NCBI GenBank assembly: GCA_900757465.1
Contig: CAAENY010000107.1
Span: forward strand, 1 to 28,187
Direction of reading: 5' to 3'
Origin: an uncultured Collinsella sp.
GTDB lineage: Bacteria; Actinomycetota; Coriobacteriia; Coriobacteriales; Coriobacteriaceae
Length of the DNA stretch: 28,187 bases
Positions within the stretch are counted from its first letter, which is position 1. Every line of letters starts with the position of its first letter. The notes under the pieces were generated by a model. That model was not told the DNA's origin. It worked only from the letters and a program-made list of their open reading frames with translations, and ran no database searches. Below, one piece after another: positions 16,245-23,763 of this stretch. Both the position numbers and the translations under genes were made by a program.

Positions 16245-17549
16245 CTAGTCCATTTCTGCCCTGATGAGGTCGAGGGTGCGCTGGCAGTTTTCGCGGACAG
16301 GGCCGAGCATATGCTCGCGCAGGTCCGTCATGCCGGGCAGGTCGGCGTATTCGTCCATGACCTCTTCCATGCAAATGGGCACCTCGTAGGCGAGGTCCAT
16401 CATGGTCGCAAAACAAAACTTCTCGGATAGCCCGGCATCGGTGAGCGTCGCCTCCAGCGCGGGGTCGCCCATACCGTGGTATCGGCGGATAGCGCCTGGA
16501 CCGATGCGCCCCACACGATTTTCGCCGCCAACGCTCATGGCAAGGCGCGCCCGGCGGCGCATGCGCTCATATGCCAAACCCGACGTGACATCGTACATTC
16601 GAGCCATCATGGCTGCGCCGTCGTTTCCAAGGAGCAGGGAATAGTTTTTCGCGTGCGCATCCGGTGCGCCGATAATGGCGTTGAAGAACAGTATCTGCGT
16701 AAACAGATACAGGTTAAGTTGATGGTGGCTCGTATTTACGAGGAGCTCTTGAATGTCGCGCGTGGTCGGGCCGCCGTCTGCCGTGTACTTTTGGGCGGGC
16801 ATCACCCCAAGTGCCTGACAGAGGTCTTCTTGATGTAGGCGCCTGATCGTTCCGTCTTTGACTTTCACGCGGTCATAGCGCTCAACAATGAGGGCAGGTT
16901 CGTCCTCAAACATACGATATTCGACGTTTGCCGTTGCGATACCGGCGCGCTGGGCGCTTTTCATGCAGACAAACTCATTGAGAGCCTCGAGTTTAAATCC
17001 GATAACGCCATTTTTGAAAATATGCGTCGTGGGCGAGGGGCCCATGCATTCGCACCAGCGGCCGTTTATGAACGCGAGCGCGAACTTGCCCTGGTTGCCT
17101 CCGAGTGACCAACTTTCATCTAGACCCATCCACGATGCATCGCGGTCATCTCTGATCGACTTGAGACGGAGAGCAATTTCGTGGTCGTCTATGGGGCGGT
17201 ATTCGCCAGCGCGATGCAGGACGGCGTCGGCATCTTCTTCGGCACAAAACTGCACGCCGCCCGGACAGTCGAGTCCGATATGGCTGAGTAACGCAACGGG
17301 ATTGTTGGGCCTAACGTCGAATTCGGCGGCAATTGCTTTTCGTTGGTCCTCGCTGTCGGGTAGAAGGCCAAACAGGTACGGATTCATGACCTGTTGTCCG
17401 TATGTGCGATTCGATACGGGTATGTTGGTCGATAGGGCTGGCCCGTCATAGTCATGATCGTAGGTAAAGCTGATAAGACCGTTCTCATCTTGCGTGAGCG
17501 TTCCCGCAGGTACACCACAAATAATGGTCCGAAGTGATGTTCTGACCAT
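16245..17549 (-). CDS. hipA: HipA-family serine/threonine kinase (toxin of a HipBA module)
   Basis: The 434-residue protein has the HipA layout. The N-terminal subdomain includes LFGLLPDSEDQR (59-70). The core has the Gly-rich GGNQGKFAL loop (150-158) and PTTHIFK (173-179), matching the nucleotide-binding lysine segment of E. coli HipA. The catalytic loop GAPDAHAKN (294-302, D297) is followed by the metal-binding YD (319-320). All core kinase residues appear present. HipA kinases phosphorylate translation factors or aminoacyl-tRNA synthetases (GltX in E. coli) and slow growth; the target here is unknown. The gene starts 3 bases after the hipB stop. Base composition is less GC-rich than its neighbours, in keeping with acquisition. 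The antitoxin gene upstream is interrupted, see hipB. Confidence 0.9.
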   Translation of the reverse strand: MVRTSLRTIICGVPAGTLTQDENGLISFTYDHDYDGPALSTNIPVSNRTYGQQVMNPYLFGLLPDSEDQRKAIAAEFDVRPNNPVALLSHIGLDCPGGVQFCAEEDADAVLHRAGEYRPIDDHEIALRLKSIRDDRDASWMGLDESWSLGGNQGKFALAFINGRWCECMGPSPTTHIFKNGVIGFKLEALNEFVCMKSAQRAGIATANVEYRMFEDEPALIVERYDRVKVKDGTIRRLHQEDLCQALGVMPAQKYTADGGPTTRDIQELLVNTSHHQLNLYLFTQILFFNAIIGAPDAHAKNYSLLLGNDGAAMMARMYDVTSGLAYERMRRRARLAMSVGGENRVGRIGPGAIRRYHGMGDPALEATLTDAGLSEKFCFATMMDLAYEVPICMEEVMDEYADLPGMTDLREHMLGPVRENCQRTLDLIRAEMD

Positions 17550-17552
17550 TGG

Positions 17553-18023
17553 CTATTTCCCTTCGGGCTTGGTTTGGTTAGATGCGTTTGCGGCAATCGA
17601 GACTCCGAGATTGGACATGGCGAAATCGGCGAAGACCTCGTCGTAGAGTGCGGATGTAAAGGGAGCATCTGCAAGAGCCGGAATGGCGGTACTACGACGG
17701 TTGCGATGATGAGGACGTTGAGTGTGATGGTGTCTGGGGATGCTGCGAGGCAGCGGATTGGCATGCGGGGCGTCGACTGGTCGCTCGTTTTTCGCTTCGC
17801 CGATATCCCCTTGAGCGGCGAGTGCCAGTCCAAGAGCATTGAAAATCGTCAGCAGCTTGTCGAGTCGAATGCCGGTGGCGTCTCCTAGCTCGAGCGATGC
17901 GAGCAGGCGCTCCGAAACATCGGCCTTTTTGGCGAGGGCGGCACGGGTGAGACCCTAAGTCTCGCGTGCCTGGCGCACGTAGATGCCAGCTTGGCGCGAT
18001 GTGGTGATGGGAAGGGTATCCAC
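17553..18023 (-). pseudogene. hipB: HipB-like XRE antitoxin, interrupted by an in-frame amber codon
   Basis: Reading from a GTG at 18023 (AGGAG six bases upstream) gives VDTLPITTSRQAGIYVRQAR, then ET, then a TAG at 17957-17955. The frame continues with GLTRAALAKKADVSERLLAS, a clear XRE helix-turn-helix, and runs to a stop at 17555-17553, just before hipA. So 156 codons are open apart from codon 23. Gln (CAG) is the likely ancestral codon, since RxxRETQGLT is a common XRE start. No in-frame start with a ribosome binding site lies between the amber codon and the helix-turn-helix. Either the gene is inactive, or the stop is read through, or it is a sequencing error. Residues about 83-115 are Arg/His/Pro-rich, and the C-terminus is hydrophobic. 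Confidence 0.8.
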
Positions 18024-18036
18024 GGCGATCTCCTAA

Positions 18037-18107
18037 CGTGCAGACTTTTGCATATCAGTTGACATGCAAAAGTCTGCACGAATAGGCATTATGCAAAACT
18101 CTGCATG
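18037..18107 (-). promoter_or_regulatory. hipBA operator region: three TGCA-N6-TGCA sites
   Basis: A perfect 17-bp inverted repeat has arms at 18037-18053 and 18064-18080 separated by 10 bases. A third near copy of the right arm lies at 18091-18107 with two differences. Each arm contains TGCA-N6-TGCA (18039-18052, 18065-18078, 18092-18105), at steps of 26 and 27 bp. It sits immediately upstream of the hipB ribosome binding site, as expected for HipB autoregulation. No convincing -35/-10 pair was found. Confidence 0.75.
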
Positions 18108-18146
18108 AGACCCCTACATTGACGTTGGCCTATGAGAGGCGTTTTT

Positions 18147-18725
18147 TTATATCGCGAGGATCCCCAGATGCTCAAGTAAGATCTTAAGCCCGATGAGGAT
18201 GAGCACGACGCCGCCCACGATGGTGGCGGGTTTTTCGTAGCGCGCGCCAAAGGTGTGGCCGATCGCTACGCCGGCGACGGAGAAGATAAACGTTGTGACG
18301 CCGATAAGCGATACAGCGGGAACGATGTCGACCGAAAGCGCGGCGAACGAGATGCCCACGGCCAGGGCGTCGATTGAGGTGGCGATGGCGAGGATCAGGT
18401 ACTCGCCCAGGTCAATCTTTTCGGCATCCTTGCCGTCGTCTTCATCCTCGTCTTCGGTAAAGGCTTCCCACAGCATTTTGCCGCCGATGAAGGCCAAAAG
18501 GATAAAGGCGATCCAATGGTCGATGGGTCCGATGATGCCCATGAATTGACTGCCGAGCGCCCATCCGATTACGGGCATGCCGGCCTGAAAGCCGCCAAAG
18601 AACAGGCCGAGCACCACGGCGACTTTAAGGTTGATCTTTTTCATGCCGAGGCCCTTGCAGATGGAAACGGCAAAGGCGTCCATAGAAAGGCCAACGGCGA
18701 GCAACACGAGCTCTGCGAGTCCCAT
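18147..18725 (-). CDS. mntP: Manganese efflux pump MntP
   Basis: The 192-residue protein has six predicted membrane helices in two three-helix repeats. Each repeat carries the family's Asp-containing motif, GLSMDAFAVSICKGL near the N-terminus and ATSIDALAVGISFA in the second half. These aspartates are needed for Mn(II) export in E. coli MntP. A cytoplasmic acidic loop (EDEDEDDGKD, about 92-101) joins the halves and could bind metal. The ATG at 18725 follows a GGGAG ribosome binding site. The gene is divergent from disA with 221 bp between them, and runs toward the hipBA operator with no visible terminator, so some read-through into hipB is possible. Confidence 0.93.
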   Translation of the reverse strand: MGLAELVLLAVGLSMDAFAVSICKGLGMKKINLKVAVVLGLFFGGFQAGMPVIGWALGSQFMGIIGPIDHWIAFILLAFIGGKMLWEAFTEDEDEDDGKDAEKIDLGEYLILAIATSIDALAVGISFAALSVDIVPAVSLIGVTTFIFSVAGVAIGHTFGARYEKPATIVGGVVLILIGLKILLEHLGILAI

Positions 18726-18946
18726 AGTCTGGCTCCCTCTCTGCGGGCGAACCCGATTACACGACTACTCCCTCATTTATATGAGACCCGATGCTACCAC
18801 ATGAGCAGTCAAAAGAGCCCCGTCCCATATGAACTGCCTAAGCGGTGTTCGCTCATTCTGTAAGCATCGGATTTCGTGGCTGCTGCGGGGGCAAACCGTG
18901 AGAAACTATTTAGCGTTTATGGAGCGTATACGATGGGAGCGATGCC
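18726..18946. promoter_or_regulatory. Divergent mntP/disA intergenic region
   Basis: On the minus strand TATAAA (18781-18776) could be the mntP -10, giving a leader of about 45 bases that includes GAGGGAGTAG and a GGGTTCGCCC hairpin. No matching -35 is clear. On the plus strand no good disA promoter was identified, though TATTTA and TTTATG lie at 18907-18922. Confidence 0.3.
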
Positions 18947-20014
18947 TTGGATAAGAACGAGCTGCAAAAGCGTATGGAACAGGCCATCCGCCTGACGGCA
19001 CCTGGTCAGCCGATCCGCACCGCCCTCGACATGATCATCGCCGGTCACCTGGGCGCCCTTATCTGCGTTGGCGATACCGAAAACGTGCTCGCTGCCGGTA
19101 ACGACGGCTTCCCGCTCAACATTTCGTTTACCTCGAACCGTCTGTTCGAGCTCTCTAAGATGGACGGTGCCATCGTTATCGACGGCGACCTCACCCAGAT
19201 CCTGCGCGCTAACTTCCACCTCAATCCCGATCCCTCGCTCGCCACGAGCGAGACGGGCATGCGTCACCGCACCGCCGCTCGCATGTCGGTGCTCACCGAT
19301 GCCATCGTGATCTCGGTCTCGGCCCGTCGTGCCGTCGTTAACGTGTACGTTCACGGCAAGAGCTACGAGATCCAGCCCGTCACCACCATCATGAGCTCGG
19401 TCAACCAGCTCGTCGCCACGCTCCAGACTACCCGCCAGTCGCTCGATCGCTCCCTGCTGCGTCTGACGGCCCTCGAGCTCGACGACTACGTTACGCTCGC
19501 CGACATTACCGGTATTTTCTCGAGCTTCGAGATCATGCAGCAGGCAAAGACCGAGCTTAAGGATTGCATCGTCAAGCTGGGCAACCAGGGCAAGCTCGTG
19601 CAGATGCAGCTCGAGCAGCTTGCCGGCTCCAGCATGGATACCGAATACGACCTGATGATCCGTGACTACGCGAGCGATTCCTCCGAGGCAAACGCCGAGA
19701 AGATTCGCGCAGAGCTCGCTCGCATGACGCCTAAGGACCTGTCCGACCCACAGCATGTGGCGGCGGTTCTGGGTTACGACGACCTGGACGAGGACTCCGT
19801 CATGACACCGCTGGGCCTGCGCACGCTTTCGCGCGTGTCCGTCGTGCGCGACGGCGTGGCCGAGAAAATCGTCGACGAGTACGGCTCGTTGCAGGAGCTC
19901 ATGGACGACATCAGCGAGGATCCGGAGCGCCTGGGCGACTTTGGCGTCAACAACCCTGCCATTCTTGCGGACTCGCTGTACCGCATGAAGGGCACCAAAC
20001 AGGGGAACGCATAA
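18947..20014 (+). CDS. disA: Diadenylate cyclase DisA
   Basis: DisA joins two ATP into c-di-AMP and scans DNA for branched structures. The 355-residue protein has an N-terminal DAC domain with the DGA motif (DGAIVIDGD, 73-81) and GMRHRTA (104-110), the two substrate-binding signatures. A helical spine follows, and a C-terminal helix-hairpin-helix domain (about 290-352) contains GLRTLSRVS and FGVNNPAIL. The start is a TTG at 18947, preceded by GGGAG with 7 bases between; no ATG lies upstream in frame, and the next ATG (18974) would remove conserved N-terminal residues. The stop overlaps the ispD start as TAATG, so translation is probably coupled. radA, the usual neighbour, is absent. Confidence 0.95.
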   Translation: MDKNELQKRMEQAIRLTAPGQPIRTALDMIIAGHLGALICVGDTENVLAAGNDGFPLNISFTSNRLFELSKMDGAIVIDGDLTQILRANFHLNPDPSLATSETGMRHRTAARMSVLTDAIVISVSARRAVVNVYVHGKSYEIQPVTTIMSSVNQLVATLQTTRQSLDRSLLRLTALELDDYVTLADITGIFSSFEIMQQAKTELKDCIVKLGNQGKLVQMQLEQLAGSSMDTEYDLMIRDYASDSSEANAEKIRAELARMTPKDLSDPQHVAAVLGYDDLDEDSVMTPLGLRTLSRVSVVRDGVAEKIVDEYGSLQELMDDISEDPERLGDFGVNNPAILADSLYRMKGTKQGNA

Positions 20015-20742
20015 TGGCGCCCGTATGCGCCGTGGTCGTTGCCGGCGGCAGCGGCCAGCGCTTTGGAAATCCCGGCGGCAAGCAGCTCGTTAACGTGGCG
20101 GGCCGTCCGCTCATGAGCTGGTCCATCCGCGCGTTCGATCGTAGCGACAAGGTCGGCCACATTGTGGTGGTGTGTCCTGCCGAACGCCGTGCCGAGATGC
20201 GCCGCCTGGCCATCGACCCGTTTGACTATGACACGCCCATCAGTTTTGCCGATGCCGGCGATACCCGCCAGGATTCCACCCGTGCCGGCGTGCGTGCGGT
20301 TCCGGCGGGTTTCGAATATGTCGCCATTCACGACGGCGCTCGTCCGCTCATTACGACCGAGGTCATCGATCACGCTATCGACGTACTCGTGAGCGACCGC
20401 GCCCTCGACGGCGTCGTGTGCGGTCAGCCCGCGATCGACACGCTCAAAATCGTCGATGGCGATAATATCGTTGAGACGCCGCCGCGCGAACTCTATTGGA
20501 CTGCACAGACGCCGCAGATCTTTAGCGTCGACGCCATGAAGCGCGCTCACGCCGCTGCTATCGCCGAGGGCTTTATCGGTACCGACGATTCATCGCTGGT
20601 CGAGCGCATGGGTGGGCGCGTCCGCTGTGTCCAGAGCCCACGCGATAACCTTAAGGTGACGGTGCCCGAGGACTTGCGTCCCGTAACCGCGATTCTGCTC
20701 GGCCGCATGGCCGAGGGAGAGGACCTTCCCCATGTTCAGTAA
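20014..20742 (+). CDS. ispD: 2-C-methyl-D-erythritol 4-phosphate cytidylyltransferase IspD
   Basis: The third enzyme of the MEP isoprenoid pathway transfers CMP from CTP to methylerythritol phosphate. The 242-residue protein has the nucleotidyltransferase loop VAGGSGQRFG near residues 8-17, followed by GGKQL. IHDGARPL lies near 107, TAQTPQIF near 167, and TDDSSLVER near 190. The protein ends in DNLKVTVPEDL, also typical. The ATG shares its A with the disA stop codon, and the gene overlaps ispF by 11 bases, so disA-ispD-ispF form a tight operon. Confidence 0.96.
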   Translation: MAPVCAVVVAGGSGQRFGNPGGKQLVNVAGRPLMSWSIRAFDRSDKVGHIVVVCPAERRAEMRRLAIDPFDYDTPISFADAGDTRQDSTRAGVRAVPAGFEYVAIHDGARPLITTEVIDHAIDVLVSDRALDGVVCGQPAIDTLKIVDGDNIVETPPRELYWTAQTPQIFSVDAMKRAHAAAIAEGFIGTDDSSLVERMGGRVRCVQSPRDNLKVTVPEDLRPVTAILLGRMAEGEDLPHVQ

Positions 20743-21226
20743 CCTGCGCATTGGACACGGCTACGACGTTCACCGTCTGGTGGAGGGGCGTCGATGTATT
20801 ATCGGCGGTGTCGACATTCCCTACGAGCGCGGCCTGCTGGGCCACTCGGATGCCGATGTGCTCGCGCACGCCTTGGCAGACGCCATTTTGGGCGCCTGCC
20901 GCGGGGGAGACATAGGCAAGCTGTTCCCCGACACCGATCCCGCCTACGAGGGTGCCGACTCGATGGTGCTGCTCGCTCGCGTGATGGACTATGCGCGCGA
21001 GCTGGGCTTTGAGTTTGTCGATGCCGATTGCACCATTGCCTGTCAGCAACCTAAGATCACCCCGCACCGCGATGCCATGCGCGCCAACCTTGCCCATGCC
21101 CTGGGCGTCGACGTCGAAAACGTGGGCGTCGCCGCCACCACGACCGAAAAGCTCGGTTGGGAAGGCCAGGGCGAGGGAATCGGTGCCTGGGCCGTCTGCC
21201 TGCTACAGAAAACCGTTAAGGAGTAA
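20732..21226 (+). CDS. ispF: 2-C-methyl-D-erythritol 2,4-cyclodiphosphate synthase IspF
   Basis: IspF cyclises CDP-methylerythritol phosphate and releases CMP. The 164-residue protein begins with the metal-binding GHGYDVH, continues with LLGHSDADVLAHALADAILGA, and has the IGKLFPDTDP, ACQQPKITPHRDAMRANLA and ATTTEKLGWEGQGEGI motifs. All are characteristic of the trimeric enzyme. It is of family length and overlaps ispD by 11 bases. ispD and ispF are separate genes here, not the fused IspDF seen in some bacteria. Confidence 0.96.
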   Translation: MFSNLRIGHGYDVHRLVEGRRCIIGGVDIPYERGLLGHSDADVLAHALADAILGACRGGDIGKLFPDTDPAYEGADSMVLLARVMDYARELGFEFVDADCTIACQQPKITPHRDAMRANLAHALGVDVENVGVAATTTEKLGWEGQGEGIGAWAVCLLQKTVKE

Positions 21227-21229
21227 CGA

Positions 21230-22696
21230 ATGCGTATCTACAACAGCGCTACCCATAAAAAGGAAGAGTTCCAGCCCATCGAGTCCGGCAAGGTCCGCAT
21301 GTACGTGTGCGGCCCCACGGTCTATGACAACATCCACATCGGCAATGCCCGCACGTTCATCAGCTTCGATGTGATTCGTCGCTGGCTCATCGCGAGCGGC
21401 TACGAGGTCACGTTCGCCCAGAACCTCACCGATGTCGATGACAAGATCATCAAGCGCGCCAACGAGCAGGGCCGCACGGCCGCCGAGGTCGCGACGGAGT
21501 TCTCCGACAAGTTCATCGGCGTCATGCGCGCCGCCAACGTGCTCGATCCCGATGTGCGCCCCCGCGCCACCAAGGAGATCGGCCCTATGATCGCCATGAT
21601 CAAGACGCTCATCGAGCAGGGCCATGCCTACGCAGCCGATAACGGCGATGTGTACTTTGCCGTGCGCAGCGATCCCAACTACGGTCAGGTCTCGGGCCGC
21701 AACATCGATGACCTTATGGTGGGCGCGCGCATCGAGGAGAACGAGGACAAGAACGACCCGCTCGACTTTGCCCTGTGGAAGGCCGCCAAGCCCGGCGAGC
21801 CCAGCTGGCCGAGCCCCTGGGGCGAGGGCCGTCCCGGTTGGCACACCGAGTGCGCCGCCATGGTGCATCGCTACCTGGGCACTCCGATCGACATCCACGG
21901 CGGCGGCTCCGACCTTGCCTTCCCGCATCACGAGAACGAGTGCGCCCAGGCAACCTGCGCCTGGCACCAGGGTTTCTCCAACACCTGGATGCACACGGGC
22001 ATGCTGCTGGTTGACGGCGAGAAGATGTCCAAGTCGCTCGGTAACTTCTTTACGCTGGCCGAGGTCCTCGAGCAGCACTCCGCTGCCGCCCTGCGCCTGC
22101 TGATGCTGCAGACGAGCTATCGCTCGCCGCTCGACTTTTCTTGGGAGCGCCTGAAGGGTGCCGAGAACTCGCTCACGCGTATCGCCGGTACGGTCGAGAA
22201 CCTGCGCTGGGCCGCGAACCATGCGACGGCCGATGCCGATGAGGCGGCATCCGAGGCGTTTGCCGCCAAGGCCGCCGAGACCCGTGCCACCTTTAAGGAG
22301 TGCATGGACGACGACTTTAACACCGCCGGTGCCATGGGTGCCGTCTTTGGCTTTGTGACCGAGTGCAACCAGTACCTGGAGCAGGCGGGCGACGCTGCCG
22401 ACAAGGTCGCCGTGCTTGCCGCCGCCGATACGCTGGTCGAGCTGCTCGATACGTTTGGCGTCGAGCTTCCCGAGCCCAAGGTCGAGCTGCCGCTGGGTCT
22501 GCTGGGCGTTGCCGCCGGTCTGGTCGCCTACACGGGCGACGACGTGGACGAGGCCGCTGCCAAGATTCTCGAGGCCCGCGCCGAGGCCCGTGCCGCCAAG
22601 AACTGGGATCTGGCCGACGCCATCCGCGACCAGCTCAAGGACCTGGGCCTCACCATTGAGGATACGGCCGCGGGTACTCGTATTAAGAGTCTCTAG
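21230..22696 (+). CDS. cysS: Cysteinyl-tRNA synthetase
   Basis: A class I synthetase that charges tRNA-Cys. The 488-residue chain has CGPTVYDNIHIGN (C27 is the first zinc ligand; HIGN is the HIGH motif at 36-39), then WHTECAAM and HHENECAQ with the remaining zinc ligands. KMSKSLGN is near 265-272. The DALR anticodon domain follows, and the C-terminus ends in an extended Ala/Glu-rich helix. AAGGAG overlaps the end of ispF and lies 5 bases before the ATG, so the gene is co-transcribed with disA-ispD-ispF. It is slightly longer than E. coli CysS (461). Confidence 0.97.
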   Translation: MRIYNSATHKKEEFQPIESGKVRMYVCGPTVYDNIHIGNARTFISFDVIRRWLIASGYEVTFAQNLTDVDDKIIKRANEQGRTAAEVATEFSDKFIGVMRAANVLDPDVRPRATKEIGPMIAMIKTLIEQGHAYAADNGDVYFAVRSDPNYGQVSGRNIDDLMVGARIEENEDKNDPLDFALWKAAKPGEPSWPSPWGEGRPGWHTECAAMVHRYLGTPIDIHGGGSDLAFPHHENECAQATCAWHQGFSNTWMHTGMLLVDGEKMSKSLGNFFTLAEVLEQHSAAALRLLMLQTSYRSPLDFSWERLKGAENSLTRIAGTVENLRWAANHATADADEAASEAFAAKAAETRATFKECMDDDFNTAGAMGAVFGFVTECNQYLEQAGDAADKVAVLAAADTLVELLDTFGVELPEPKVELPLGLLGVAAGLVAYTGDDVDEAAAKILEARAEARAAKNWDLADAIRDQLKDLGLTIEDTAAGTRIKSL

Positions 22697-22702
22697 TATT
22701 TG

Positions 22703-22805
22703 TCGACCGTTCGAGGTGCGGCAGATTGCCTTGAAAGAGGAGGGCATAGGCCTTGTGGCCATGCCCGACGATTGAAAGGCAAGGTGCCGTGGCTCGGACG
22801 GTCGA
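22703..22805 (+). ncRNA. Unidentified 103-nt long-hairpin RNA between cysS and rlmB
   Basis: Four successive stems stack into one rod. The first is 22703-22715 with 22793-22805 (13 bp, one wobble). Next come 22718-22723 with 22785-22790 (6 bp, one wobble) and 22726-22732 with 22776-22782 (7 bp). Beyond a 9/9-base internal loop, GGGCAT (22742) pairs with ATGCCC (22761) and GGCC/GGCC closes loop TTGT. This gives about 36 pairs. No T-run follows, and the rlmB ribosome binding site is 23 bases downstream. It does not contain the SRP tip, and no known riboswitch was recognised. Processing signal, regulatory leader of rlmB, or independent RNA are all possible. Confidence 0.6.
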
Positions 22806-22839
22806 TTCTTGTTCGTTATCTATTTAAGGAGGCCGCTTT

Positions 22840-23760
22840 ATGGCCGACAATCGCAAGCGTGCGCCTCGCGGCGGCAAGCAGGCCGCTTCTGGCTCGCGTC
22901 CGATTCGCCGCAACGACCGCGCTGCCGCTCCCAAGGGCCAGCGCGAGCGCTCCCAAGCCCAGGCCGCACGTCCGCAGCGCGATCGCAACCGCGACGCTGT
23001 CCAGGCTCCCAAGGGTGAGTTCATCGAGGGTCGCCGTGCTGCTGCCGAGGCGCTGCGCACCGGTTTTCCCATCAAGTGCGCGCTCATCGCCGAGGGCGGG
23101 GAGCGCGATTCTGCTTTGTCTCGTCTGGTCGATGACCTCAGCGCCGCGGGCGTCCGCATTAAGTATGTGCCGCGCGCGCAGCTCGATGCGCTGTCGAGCC
23201 ATGGCGCTCACCAGGGCATTGCGCTCGAGGTTGGCAACTTCCCCTATGCCGATGTCGCCGATATTCTCGACCGCGCAGGCGAGGGCCCGGCACTTGTCGT
23301 GGTGCTCGACCATGTGACTGACGACGGCAACTTTGGCGCCATTGTGCGCTCCGCCGAGGTTGTGGGCGCGGCCGGCGTCATCATTGCCAACAAGCGCGCC
23401 GCCGGCGTGACCGTGGGCAGCTACAAGACTTCAGCCGGCGCCGTCATGCATCTGCCTATCGCGCAGGTGCCCAACATCGCCCGTGCGCTCGATGATCTTA
23501 AGGCCGCTGGCTTTTGGGTGGGCGGTGCCTCCGAGCACGCCGAAGGCAGTTGCTGGGATGCTCCCTTCGAGGGCCGCGTGGCGCTCGTCATGGGCTCCGA
23601 GGGCGACGGCATCTCGCGCCTGGTGCTCGAGAAATGTGACTTTTTGACCAAGCTTCCCCAGCGCGGCATGACCGAGAGCCTCAATGTTGCCCAGGCGACC
23701 ACGGCGCTGTGCTTTGAGTGGCTGCGCCGCAACGCCGGCGAGCTCATGGGGGAGGAGTAG
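22840..23760 (+). CDS. rlmB: 23S rRNA (guanosine-2'-O)-methyltransferase RlmB (TrmH/SpoU family)
   Basis: RlmB methylates the 2'-O of G2251 in 23S rRNA with S-adenosylmethionine. The 306-residue protein starts with a basic, low-complexity tail (1-58), then the substrate-binding domain beginning FIEGRRAAAEALR. The SPOUT knot domain carries motif 1 NFGAIVRSAEVVGA, motif 2 LVMGSEGDGISRL and motif 3 RGMTESLNVAQATTA. The ATG is preceded by AAGGAGG. The gene lies 3 bases upstream of the NYN ribonuclease gene, as in Firmicutes. Specificity for G2251 is inferred from family membership and gene order; another TrmH-type target is possible. Confidence 0.92.
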   Translation: MADNRKRAPRGGKQAASGSRPIRRNDRAAAPKGQRERSQAQAARPQRDRNRDAVQAPKGEFIEGRRAAAEALRTGFPIKCALIAEGGERDSALSRLVDDLSAAGVRIKYVPRAQLDALSSHGAHQGIALEVGNFPYADVADILDRAGEGPALVVVLDHVTDDGNFGAIVRSAEVVGAAGVIIANKRAAGVTVGSYKTSAGAVMHLPIAQVPNIARALDDLKAAGFWVGGASEHAEGSCWDAPFEGRVALVMGSEGDGISRLVLEKCDFLTKLPQRGMTESLNVAQATTALCFEWLRRNAGELMGEE

Positions 23761-23763
23761 CGC

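Noticed and set aside
18726..18781. yybP-ykoY manganese riboswitch upstream of mntP
   Set aside because: GAGGGAGTAG resembles the GGGGAGUAG part of the motif and the context fits, but only about 45 bases separate it from the start codon. The second conserved half and the paired helices were not found.
22703..22805. 4.5S (SRP) RNA or 6S RNA
   Set aside because: The apical GGAA loop region and flanking bulge of SRP RNA are missing, and the length and bubble do not fit 6S RNA.
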